Source of the DNA: UBA6054 sp964522095
Lineage (GTDB): Bacteria > Planctomycetota > Phycisphaerae > Phycisphaerales > UBA1924
Direction: 5' to 3'
Assembly (NCBI GenBank): GCA_964522095.1
Contig: CAZFSO010000029.1
Location: 1-25,939 of the forward strand
Length of the DNA stretch: 25,939 bases
Shown in pieces: positions 10,716 through 17,655 of this stretch. The position numbers and the translations under genes are program-made. The notes beneath the pieces are model-generated. The model was not told the DNA's origin. It made no database searches and was given only the letters and a program-made list of their open reading frames with translations. The number at the start of each line of letters is the position of its first letter. Within the stretch, counting starts at the first letter, position 1.

Positions 10716-10802
10716 CGGTGCGGGTGGGATTCGAACCCACGAGACCCTCTCGGGTCTGCACGATTTCAAGTCGTGTGCCTTCAACCGCTCGGCCACCGCA
10801 CC
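10716..10802 (-). tRNA. tRNA-Ser(UGA)
   Basis: An 87-base tRNA read on the minus strand. The acceptor arms GGTGCGG and CCGCACC pair perfectly, with discriminator G. The anticodon loop is CTTGAAA with anticodon TGA at 10766-10768. A long variable arm (GACCCGAGAGGGTC) marks it as a class II serine tRNA, and the T-arm GTGGGTTCGAATCCCAC is canonical. No CCA is encoded after the discriminator, so it must be added after transcription. Confidence 0.97.
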
Positions 10803-10808
10803 CGGCAT

Positions 10809-10845
10809 GAACGAGAAACGGGCACGCGCGGTGGCGCGTGCCCGT
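10809..10845 (-). terminator. intrinsic terminator of the DEAD-box helicase gene
   Basis: A perfect 12-bp stem (10818-10829 with 10834-10845) closes a 4-base loop. On the minus strand it is followed by TTTCTCGTTC, a short T-rich run. It lies 42 bases after the helicase stop. It ends only about 16 bases before the tRNA-Ser 5' end, so the tRNA promoter must overlap this hairpin or the helicase 3' end, or the tRNA depends on read-through. Confidence 0.8.
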
Positions 10846-10887
10846 CATGGTAGTGCGATCCGGTCGGCGCCGGGTGAGGCGCGGGCG

Positions 10888-12417
10888 TCAGGCCGAGCGT
10901 TGGACGCCGCGGCCCTGGCGCGGGGCGCGGCGCGGTCCGGGCTTGCCCCCGGCGTGCGGGGCCTTGGCCGGCCCGCCGCGCCGTCCGCGTCCGCCGCCCG
11001 GGCGCTTGGCGTCCGGGCGAGCCTGTCCGTCGCGCGGCTGGGACTTGTGCTCGCCCACGCTGGGGACCTTCGAGCCGATCTCGCGCTCGATGGCCCGCAG
11101 CAGGCCGCGCTCCTCGGGGGCGCAGAAGGCCACCGCGATGCCGGTCGCGCCCGCGCGGCCGGTGCGCCCGATGCGGTGCACGTAGGCCTCGGGCTCGAGC
11201 GGCAGGTCGAAGTTGAACACGTGGCTGACGCCGTCCACGTCCAGCCCGCGCGCCGCCACGTCGGTGGCGACGAGCACGCGGAAGCGTCCGCGACGGAAGG
11301 CGTCGAGGGCGCGGTCGCGCTGGCTCTGGTTCTTGTTGCCGTGGATGGCGGTCGAGTCGATGCCCGCGTCGAGCAGGCGCTTGGCCACGCGGTCGGCGCC
11401 GTGCTTGGTCTTGGTGAAGACCACCGCCCGCTGGATGCCGGCGTCGCCGATCATCTTCTCGAGCAGGCGTTGCTTCTCGCCGGACTCGACGAGGTGCACG
11501 GACTGCTCGATCTTGGGGATGTTGGCCTTCTCCTGCGGCACCTCGACCCTGGTGGGGTGCTTGAGCAGGCTGGCGGCCAGTTTGGCGATCGCCGGGGGCA
11601 TGGTGGCGCTGAACAGCATCGTCTGGCGCGGCTCGGGCAGGGCGGCGGCGATGTGGCGGATCGGGTTGATGAACCCCATGTCCAGCATCCGGTCCGCCTC
11701 GTCGAGCACCAGCGTGCGCACGGCCGACAGGTCAACCACGCCCTGCTCCATCAGGTCCATCAGGCGACCGGGCGTGGCGACGATCACGTCGACACCCAGG
11801 GACAGCGCCTTCTCCTGGCGGAACTGCGAGACCCCGCCGTAGATGGCGGTGTGGCGCAGTTTGCAGTGGCGGGTGTAGTCGTTGAACGACTCGCAGATCT
11901 GGGTGGCCAGTTCGCGGGTGGGCGAGAGGATCAGCGCGCGGGGCAGGTAGGCCGGTCCGGGGCGTCCGCGACGGCGCGGGGCACGGGGGCCGGCGTTGTG
12001 CTCGTCGCGGCTCGGGCGCGGCGCCGGGCCGTCCTTGAGCAGGCGGTGGATGATGGGCAGCGCGAACGCGGCGGTCTTGCCGGTGCCGGTCTGCGCGACG
12101 GCCAGCACGTCGTGCCCGCTCATGGCCGGGGTGATGGCCATGGCCTGCACGGGCGTGGGGGTCTCGTAGCCGGCCTCGGACAGGGCCCGGAGGATCGGCT
12201 CGGCGAGTTTGAGGTTGGAGAAAGTGGTGGTCGCCTGCTTGGCGGACGGTGCGGTCGATTCGGGATGCAAAGAGATCGTCTCCGGTGTGATGGCCTCGAC
12301 CGGCGTGGTGCCGGTTCGGGCGGTGTCAACGGGCGCGTCCGGATCGGGGGGGACGGGCGTCGCGTGGGCGTCGCCGTCGTGTCCCTCGGTTGTCCGAGCG
12401 GGGTGCAGCCCGTTCAT
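10888..12417 (-). CDS. rhlE: DEAD-box RNA helicase, RhlE type
   Basis: An ATP-dependent RNA helicase that remodels RNA duplexes in the cytosol, in ribosome assembly or cold adaptation. Of 509 residues, the first 65 are a Pro/Thr/Ala-rich extension before the Q motif (Phe66 to Gln91). The core shows AQTGTGKT (108-115), PTREL (166-170), TPGR (215-218), DEAD (239-242), SAT (270-272), ATDVAARGLD (384-393) and HRIGRTGR (414-421). An arginine/proline-rich insert of about 30 residues sits between motifs I and Ia. The tail from about 455 is basic and Gly/Arg-rich, a usual RNA-binding extension. The start is ATG at 12417, directly after an in-frame GTG that could also serve. The only Shine-Dalgarno-like GGGGA is inside a hairpin (12429-12443). 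It follows the RRM protein gene by 137 bases on the same strand and is probably co-transcribed. The symbol rhlE is by similarity of the core. Confidence 0.93.
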   Translation of the reverse strand: MNGLHPARTTEGHDGDAHATPVPPDPDAPVDTARTGTTPVEAITPETISLHPESTAPSAKQATTTFSNLKLAEPILRALSEAGYETPTPVQAMAITPAMSGHDVLAVAQTGTGKTAAFALPIIHRLLKDGPAPRPSRDEHNAGPRAPRRRGRPGPAYLPRALILSPTRELATQICESFNDYTRHCKLRHTAIYGGVSQFRQEKALSLGVDVIVATPGRLMDLMEQGVVDLSAVRTLVLDEADRMLDMGFINPIRHIAAALPEPRQTMLFSATMPPAIAKLAASLLKHPTRVEVPQEKANIPKIEQSVHLVESGEKQRLLEKMIGDAGIQRAVVFTKTKHGADRVAKRLLDAGIDSTAIHGNKNQSQRDRALDAFRRGRFRVLVATDVAARGLDVDGVSHVFNFDLPLEPEAYVHRIGRTGRAGATGIAVAFCAPEERGLLRAIEREIGSKVPSVGEHKSQPRDGQARPDAKRPGGGRGRRGGPAKAPHAGGKPGPRRAPRQGRGVQRSA

Positions 12418-12428
12418 CACGCCGGTTT

Positions 12429-12443
12429 CGATCCCCGGGATCG
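12429..12443 (-). promoter_or_regulatory. hairpin occluding the helicase Shine-Dalgarno-like sequence
   Basis: CGATCCC and GGGATCG flank one central base and can fold just upstream of the helicase start. The GGGGA that would serve as ribosome binding site is paired within it. This suggests control of initiation by folding, but the short loop makes stability uncertain. Confidence 0.35.
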
Positions 12444-12489
12444 TCCGTTCTGTTCGCGTGCGCCGAGCTGTGGGTATGGGGAATGGTGA

Positions 12490-12509
12490 GCCGTGCTTAC
12501 GGGCACGGC
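12490..12509 (-). other. 7-bp hairpin between the RRM gene and helicase gene
   Basis: GCCGTGC and GCACGGC pair perfectly around a 6-base loop. No T-run follows on the minus strand, so it is not an obvious terminator. It may attenuate, stabilise the 3' end of the RRM message, or mark a processing site. Confidence 0.4.
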
Positions 12510-12554
12510 CCGCCGAGAGTTCAGGGAAAATCCGGGCTTGCCGGACAGGGCTGC

Positions 12555-12920
12555 TTAGTAGCGCGAGCCGCCGCCGCCGCGGTTGCCGTAGCCACCACCG
12601 CCGCCGCCGCCGCCGCCGTAGCCGCCGCGACCACCACCACCGCCGCCGTAGCCGCCGCCGCCGCCGGAGCGGTTGTTCTCGCGGGGCTTGGCCTCGTTGA
12701 TGTTGAGGGTGCGTCCGCCGAAGTCACGCCCGTTGAGGCTCTCGATGGCCTTGTTGCCCTCGGAGGCGTCGGGCATCTCGACGAAGCCGAAGCCGCGGGG
12801 GCGTCCGGTCTCGCGGTCGTTGATCAGGGTGACCTCGCTGACCTGTCCGAACTCGCTGAACAGGTCCTGGACGCCGGACTGGGTGGCGTCGAAAGGCAGG
12901 TTGCCGACATAAATCTTCAT
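12555..12920 (-). CDS. RRM RNA-binding protein with glycine-rich tail
   Basis: A 121-residue cytosolic RNA-binding protein. Residues 1-80 are a single RRM: RNP2 is IYVGNL (3-8) and RNP1 is RGFGFVEM (42-49), with the aromatic residues needed for RNA stacking. Residues 86-119 are almost pure glycine with regular Tyr and Arg (RGG/YGG style), like the glycine-rich RNA-binding proteins of cyanobacteria and plants that are induced by cold. The ATG at 12920 follows a GTG directly; CGGAG lies nine bases upstream. It precedes the DEAD-box helicase gene on the same strand, and both starts share the string CGTGATGAA. A roughly 190-base leader separates it from the previous gene. Regulation by temperature is inferred from the family and the pairing, not shown by sequence. 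Confidence 0.92.
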   Translation of the reverse strand: MKIYVGNLPFDATQSGVQDLFSEFGQVSEVTLINDRETGRPRGFGFVEMPDASEGNKAIESLNGRDFGGRTLNINEAKPRENNRSGGGGGYGGGGGGRGGYGGGGGGGGGYGNRGGGGSRY

Positions 12921-13113
12921 CACGATGCTCCGCCCCGAAGTGGAAAATCCGAGAGAGACCTTCAGGGCGGATCTGCGACGGATCCTCGACCTGGGCGATG
13001 TCGCCCGAGAAAAGTCGAGAGAGAACCCTAGACGCCCCGGTTCCGGAAGTCGCTGCGAGAAACGGGATTACGGCGCAATTGCCCTTTCCACGCTCCCAGG
13101 GGGTTCTTTTTCC
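12921..13113 (-). promoter_or_regulatory. leader/promoter region of the RRM gene
   Basis: A 193-base non-coding region. It contains a hairpin GGGCG-ACAT-CGCCC (12993-13006) and two copies of CGAGAGAGA on the plus strand (12950-12958 and 13016-13024), 66 bases apart, which read TCTCTCTCG in the transcript direction. I could not identify a clear -35/-10 pair. The length and structure suit a regulated 5' leader, as in many cold-inducible RNA-binding protein genes. Confidence 0.4.
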
Positions 13114-13779
13114 TCATTCGTCGGCCATGAACAGGTCGTGGGCCTCGGCCTGGAGGGCCCGCAGACGCTCGACGAACGCCCCGGCCGCCTCGGCGTCGCC
13201 CGACGCGACCGCCTCCTCCAGGTCCAGGGTCGCCCGCATCGCCTCGACCATGGCGCTGCGCATGGCCCGCTCGTACGCCGCGGCGTCGTCGCCGAACCGC
13301 TCGGCGGCCTTTGGCGACACCGGGACCGTGCCGATCGAGCCTTTCGCGCTCAGCAGGGCCTCCTGCATCGCCTGCACCGCGCCCAGGTCGGCGTCTCGGG
13401 CGTCCGGGCCGAAGTCCGTGCGGCGCAGGTGTCGCAGCGCCCGGCCGGCCGCACCCATCGAGGCGTCGAAGTCGGCGGACGCCGGGGCGGCGTCCCGCCC
13501 GGCCCGTTCGGCTGCCGGGGCGCGGGGGGTCTGGGCGAAGAAGGCCACCAGTTCGTCGCGGGTCAGCAGGCCGTCGGCGTCGGTGTCGGCTTCGAAGACG
13601 CGGTCGGCGAGTCGCTCGGGCAGTTCGGCGCGGGACAGGCGCCCGTCGCCGTCCTTGTCCATGGCGAGCAGGCGGTCGGCCTGGGCCTCGGCGCGGCGGT
13701 TGGGCTCGGGCTGGGCCAGGGCGCCCAGGGTCAGCAGCGTGAGGCTCGCGCCGGCGGCGATGAGCAGGTTGCGCGTCAT
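13114..13779 (-). CDS. secreted EF-hand protein with cytochrome b562-like C-terminal domain
   Basis: A 221-residue exported protein. A signal peptide (MTRNLLIAAGASLTLLTLGALA) is followed by two EF-hand loops, DKDGDGRLSRAEL (41-53) and DTDADGLLTRDEL (65-77), with calcium-ligand spacing. Residues 103-221 look like a four-helix bundle of the cytochrome b562 type: Met108 at the head of the first helix, a second helix ending near LLSAKGSIGTVPVSP, and a last helix with VERLRALQAEAHDLF, where His214 falls where b562 has its haem-ligand histidine. That assignment is from pattern only; there is no CXXCH, as expected for non-covalent haem. The ATG at 13779 has GGAG seven bases upstream. It follows the hydrolase/ATP-grasp gene by 80 bases on the same strand. 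Alternatively the C-terminus is simply a periplasmic helical bundle without haem. Confidence 0.75.
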   Translation of the reverse strand: MTRNLLIAAGASLTLLTLGALAQPEPNRRAEAQADRLLAMDKDGDGRLSRAELPERLADRVFEADTDADGLLTRDELVAFFAQTPRAPAAERAGRDAAPASADFDASMGAAGRALRHLRRTDFGPDARDADLGAVQAMQEALLSAKGSIGTVPVSPKAAERFGDDAAAYERAMRSAMVEAMRATLDLEEAVASGDAEAAGAFVERLRALQAEAHDLFMADE

Positions 13780-13859
13780 GGCGGTTCTCCAATGGCTCGC
13801 GGTTGAAGGCGGGTGGGGTGGGCGGTGGGGGGTACCGGCCGGTGGCCCGGCGGCTGCGG

Positions 13860-16367
13860 TCAGCCGCTGAGTTTGCGCCGGCGCGACCGGCGCTGCCACC
13901 CGAGGATGATGACGAAGACCTCCCGCCAGGGGATGCACTCGCCCGTGCCGGTGCGCAGGCGGGCCAGGCCGAGTTCGACGAGGTGTCGCCAGTAGCCCAG
14001 CAGCACGCGCTGGGCACGGAAGACGGACCAGGACGGGTCGTAGATGTTGGTCGGCTCGCTCGTCACGCCGTTGAGTTCGATCACGCCCAGCCCGCGCCCG
14101 AGCATCAGGTCCTCCTCGGAGGCGCAGCGGATGTCGAAGCGTCCGATGTCGAACCCGCCCTCGAACGAGCGGGCGAGCCGGTCGATGCGGGCCTCGAGTT
14201 GCGGGGTGATGAAGCGTGAGCCGTCGAGGAACATCGCGCCCTGGGCGTGGTTCCCCGCGGCTCCCAGCCCGACGGTCTCGCCGGCCCCGGGCACGTCGGC
14301 GAGGCGGTCGTGCATGCGTTCGAGGAAGACCGCCGCCTGGGCCCGGTGGCGCGGGTGGGCCAGGATCAGTTCGCGCAGCGTGCGCCGCCCGTCGCCGACC
14401 AGCGTGGGCAGGGTCTTGTGCGTGACGGCGTAGATGCGCCCGTGCGGGCCGGGGTGGCCGGGGTTCCCGACCGACGCGGGGTGGCGCACCCACAGCACGC
14501 CGACCTCGACCGGCCCGGGGTGGTAGCGCTGGATCAGGACCGGCTCGTCGTGCTCGTCGAGGTAGGCGCGCAGGTCGGCGTCGGACCAGGCGATGCGCAC
14601 CGATCGGCCGCGCTCGCCCTGGTCGGGCTTGCACACCACCGGGTAGCCGGCCAGGGCGGCGTCCTCGGCGACGACCCCGGCCGCCCGGGCGGCCCGGGCG
14701 GGCGTGTCCGGGTCGGGCTCGATCAGGCGGGCGTGGAGGACCGCGGGGTCGTGGATGCGGGCGAGGATCTCGTGCTTCTTCTCGGCCGCCACGCCCCCGT
14801 CCCGGGCGTAGCCGGGGTTGACCGCCGTGAACACCGGTCGCCCCCCGGCCCGAACGAACCACGCCGGGATGCGCAGGTAGGTCGGCAGGTAGTGGGCCCA
14901 CGCCGGCCAGTATTCCTGGCGGAGCAGCCGGGTCAGGCCCGCGCGCAGGCGGGCGCGCCCGGTGCGGTTCCAGACCAGCCGGGCCAGCGCCAGCGCCAGC
15001 ACCCCGAGCGTCACGCCGCCCACCAGCCCGAGCACGCCCACCGCGTCGGTCCACGCCACCGTGAAGGTGCCGAAGGCCAGCCAGGCGAGCAGGAAGGTCA
15101 GCAGCGTCCACCCGACGAGCGCCGCCCAGTCCGGGACGGAGCGCGGCCGGTCCAGCACGCCCGCCCGGGCCGCCCACCACGACCGCCCCGCCACCACCCC
15201 CAGGCCCGCGACCGCGAAGTCCACGAAGCCCGTGGCCACCAGCACCCCCGCCAGGATCGTGCCGTTCAGCGGGCGGAACCGCGTCAGCAGGGCGAACGCC
15301 GGGATGGCGATGAACCACGGCACGCGCCGCACGCCCCGCGCCACCGAGCGCAGCCCGCGGGCCGTCGGGCCGAGTTCCGGCCCGGGCGCCAGGTCGACGG
15401 CGTGGGTCAGTGCGGGCACGCCGGGCCGGTCGTGCCGGGCCAGCAGGGCGTTGACGTGCTCGGCGGTCTCCTCGGGCTGGAGCACCGGCAGGAAGTGGCT
15501 GGCGTCGAGCATCACCAGGCTGGCCGTGGGGATCAGCCGGTGGTGCTCCTCGGCCGCCCACGCGGGCACGAGGAAGTCGTCGCGCCCGTGCAGGATGAGG
15601 GTCGGCGTGCGGATGGTCGGCAGGATGGCGGTCATCTCGCGCTGGTCGGAGTCGTCGAAGTTCTTGAGCCAGTTGGTGCGGTCGCGGAACGACCCGAGCA
15701 GGCCGAAGTGGGGGATCAGTTCGACGCCGTAGCCGAGCAAGGCCACGCCGATCTTGTACTTGATCTGCTCGAAGGCGTAACTGCCCGAGCCCTCGGTCTC
15801 CTGCGCGCCGACCGAGGCGAGCAGGGTGAGCGAGGCGACGCGCTCGGGCGCCAGGTGGGCCATCCAGATGCCGGCCGCCCCGCCGTTGGACCATCCGACC
15901 ACGTGGGCCCGCTCGACGCCCAGGGCGCTGAGGGTGTCGAGCATGTACTCGGCCTGCACGGCGTAGGACAGGTCGGGGCCGGGGGCGGACTCGCCGAAGC
16001 CGGCCAGGTCCGGGCGGATCACGGTGCGCCCGCCCGCGCCGAGCAGGGGCGCCAGGCGGTCGAAGTTGTCCGCGCTGCCCGGCGACCCGTGCAGGAGCAG
16101 CACCGGGAGGGGGTCCGCGCCATCCGGCGCCGGCTCGGCCGGCTCGTCGACCGCCACCGCGATGCCCAGGGTCTCCAGGGGGTCGGCGTCGCCCGGCGCT
16201 TCCCGCACGGCGACCGGCACGCTGCGCTTGGCGGGGTCGGGCGCCGCCGGCCCGGCGGTGTTGGAAACCACCGACGACGCGCCCGCGGCCAGCAGGTAAG
16301 CGCCGAGCAGCCACGCCCGGCGACCACGCCCGCGGCGCTCGCCCCGGGCTGGGCGCGGGTCAGGCAT
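13860..16367 (-). CDS. alpha/beta-hydrolase, membrane region and ATP-grasp fusion protein
   Basis: An 835-residue multidomain protein of unknown function. After a basic start and an N-terminal hydrophobic segment (about 18-36), residues 86-312 form an alpha/beta-hydrolase: oxyanion-hole LLLHGSPGS, nucleophile elbow GWSNGG (Ser160), acid HGRDD (Asp263/264) and His291 in DASHFLP. Residues 350-466 carry about three to four membrane segments. Residues 483-797 form an ATP-grasp carboxylate-amine ligase-like domain: EYWPAWAHYLP, VVCKPDQGERGRS (Lys580), the loop VGDGRRTLRELI, and metal-binding IELNGVTSEPTNIYDP (Glu764, Asn766). The start ATG at 16367 overlaps the rlmN stop by eight bases, with GGGAA upstream, so translation is coupled. 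Hydrolase and ligase in one membrane protein suggests making or turning over an amide or ester at the membrane, but the substrate is unknown. A frameshift fusion is unlikely as the frame is open throughout. Confidence 0.85.
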   Translation of the reverse strand: MPDPRPARGERRGRGRRAWLLGAYLLAAGASSVVSNTAGPAAPDPAKRSVPVAVREAPGDADPLETLGIAVAVDEPAEPAPDGADPLPVLLLHGSPGSADNFDRLAPLLGAGGRTVIRPDLAGFGESAPGPDLSYAVQAEYMLDTLSALGVERAHVVGWSNGGAAGIWMAHLAPERVASLTLLASVGAQETEGSGSYAFEQIKYKIGVALLGYGVELIPHFGLLGSFRDRTNWLKNFDDSDQREMTAILPTIRTPTLILHGRDDFLVPAWAAEEHHRLIPTASLVMLDASHFLPVLQPEETAEHVNALLARHDRPGVPALTHAVDLAPGPELGPTARGLRSVARGVRRVPWFIAIPAFALLTRFRPLNGTILAGVLVATGFVDFAVAGLGVVAGRSWWAARAGVLDRPRSVPDWAALVGWTLLTFLLAWLAFGTFTVAWTDAVGVLGLVGGVTLGVLALALARLVWNRTGRARLRAGLTRLLRQEYWPAWAHYLPTYLRIPAWFVRAGGRPVFTAVNPGYARDGGVAAEKKHEILARIHDPAVLHARLIEPDPDTPARAARAAGVVAEDAALAGYPVVCKPDQGERGRSVRIAWSDADLRAYLDEHDEPVLIQRYHPGPVEVGVLWVRHPASVGNPGHPGPHGRIYAVTHKTLPTLVGDGRRTLRELILAHPRHRAQAAVFLERMHDRLADVPGAGETVGLGAAGNHAQGAMFLDGSRFITPQLEARIDRLARSFEGGFDIGRFDIRCASEEDLMLGRGLGVIELNGVTSEPTNIYDPSWSVFRAQRVLLGYWRHLVELGLARLRTGTGECIPWREVFVIILGWQRRSRRRKLSG

Positions 16368-17565
16368 GGGCGTTCCCGGGCACGAAGCGCCGCCCGCGGA
16401 TCTCGGCCGTGCCCAACTGCCCGCACGCGGCCATCTGGCTGCGCCCCTTCGTCCGCCGGCGCTTGGTGTAGACCCCCAGGGCGTTCATCCGCGCCACGAA
16501 CGCCTCGACCGCCGGCTCCTCGGGCGCGGGCCAGGGCGAGTTGCGCCGCGGGTTGTACGGGATCACGTTGAGCAGGCCCAGGGGCGACTTGCCCTCCCGC
16601 CGGGCGAAGGGCGTCAGCCACTCGGCCAGGGCCACCGCGTGCTCGTCCTGGTCGTTGACGCCGGGGATCAGCACGTACTCGAAAAGGATCTTGCGCGTGC
16701 CCCGCACCCGCATCAGGTCCTCCATCACGGCCCGCAGTTCGGCCATGTTCCACCGCCGGTTGACGGGCATGATCGCGTCGCGCACCGCGTCGGTGGGGGC
16801 GTTGACCGACAAGGCGATGCCCAGGCGCTTCCAGCCGTCCCGGCGGACGACCTCGATGAGCCGGCGCAGCCCATCGACGCGTCCCACGGTGGAGATCGTG
16901 ATGCGGCTCATGGGCACGCGCGGGCCGTGGTGGTCGGTCAGGCAGGCGATGGCGCCGACGACCGCGTCGAAGTTGTCCAAAGGCTCGCCCATGCCCATGA
17001 AGACGATGTTGTCGATGGGGACCTTCTCGACGAACGTGGCGGCCCACCACTGGCTGACGATCTCGGCGGGGGTCAGCGACCGGATCAGGCCCATCTGGGC
17101 CGTCTCGCAGAAGCCGCAGCCCATCGCGCAGCCCACCTGGCTGGACACGCACAGCGTGTGGGTCTTGCGCCCCGTGCGCCCGACCATCGGGATGATGACC
17201 GACTCGATGTCCAGGTGGCGCACGCGGTCGTCCTGGCCCAGCACGCCCAGGGGCGTGCGGTCCGCGGCCCGCTCGGAGGCGGCCTGGCCCACCTGGCGGT
17301 CCAGACGCTGGCAGAACTTGACCGTCACGCCCTCGGAGACCGCCTCCTCCATGCGGCGCACGATCGGGGCGATCCACCCATCAATCGGCGCGGGCAGGGC
17401 GGCCGTGTCGCCGTGCTGGAAGAAAGCGCGGTAGGCGTCGCGGGCCGCGGGCCGGGCGATGCCCCACGTCGCGCAGTCGGCGACGAACTCGGCCAGCGTG
17501 CGCCCGAGCGGGGTGGGCGGTGCGGACGGGTCGGAGGGTCCTGCTGTCTGCTGTGTTTCGACCAA
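16360..17565 (-). CDS. rlmN: RlmN-type radical SAM 23S rRNA/tRNA adenine C2-methyltransferase
   Basis: Radical SAM enzyme that methylates C2 of A2503 in 23S rRNA and A37 of some tRNAs. The motif LCVSSQVGCAMGCGFC contains Cys139, matching the methyl-relay Cys118 region of E. coli, and the CX3CX2C cluster ligands Cys146, Cys150 and Cys153. Cys381 in MAACGQL matches the methyl-carrying Cys355. Other signatures are MGMGEPLDN (190-198), ITISTVG (222-228) and EYVLIPGVND (296-305). Length is 401 residues. The start is uncertain: a TTG at 17565 gives MVETQQTAG, no ATG lies nearby and no good Shine-Dalgarno is visible. The frame stays open far upstream, but that extension is antisense to asnS and the pilin gene. 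The N-terminus is shorter and diverged compared with E. coli RlmN. Its stop is overlapped by the fusion gene downstream. Cfr is less likely given the motif set. Confidence 0.92.
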   Translation of the reverse strand: MVETQQTAGPSDPSAPPTPLGRTLAEFVADCATWGIARPAARDAYRAFFQHGDTAALPAPIDGWIAPIVRRMEEAVSEGVTVKFCQRLDRQVGQAASERAADRTPLGVLGQDDRVRHLDIESVIIPMVGRTGRKTHTLCVSSQVGCAMGCGFCETAQMGLIRSLTPAEIVSQWWAATFVEKVPIDNIVFMGMGEPLDNFDAVVGAIACLTDHHGPRVPMSRITISTVGRVDGLRRLIEVVRRDGWKRLGIALSVNAPTDAVRDAIMPVNRRWNMAELRAVMEDLMRVRGTRKILFEYVLIPGVNDQDEHAVALAEWLTPFARREGKSPLGLLNVIPYNPRRNSPWPAPEEPAVEAFVARMNALGVYTKRRRTKGRSQMAACGQLGTAEIRGRRFVPGNAHA

Positions 17566-17590
17566 AGTGGGAGCCGTCCCGTCGGGTTTG

Positions 17591-17599
17591 TGGTATAAA
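17591..17599 (+). promoter_or_regulatory. extended -10 promoter of the pseudopilin gene
   Basis: TGGTATAAA fits an extended -10 element (TGn followed by TATAAT-like). No good -35 is found 17 bases upstream, as is tolerated by this class. It would start transcription near 17606, giving a leader of about 50 bases. Confidence 0.45.
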
Positions 17600-17607
17600 G
17601 AAGGTTG

Positions 17608-17623
17608 CCGGGCGTTCGCCCGG
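17608..17623 (+). other. hairpin in the pseudopilin leader
   Basis: CCGGGCG and CGCCCGG form a perfect inverted repeat around TT at the expected 5' end of the transcript. A 5' stem of this kind often stabilises mRNA. It could equally act on the divergent rlmN side. Confidence 0.4.
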
Positions 17624-17655
17624 GCTGTCTCCGCCGACAAGACGGGAGTTTCACG

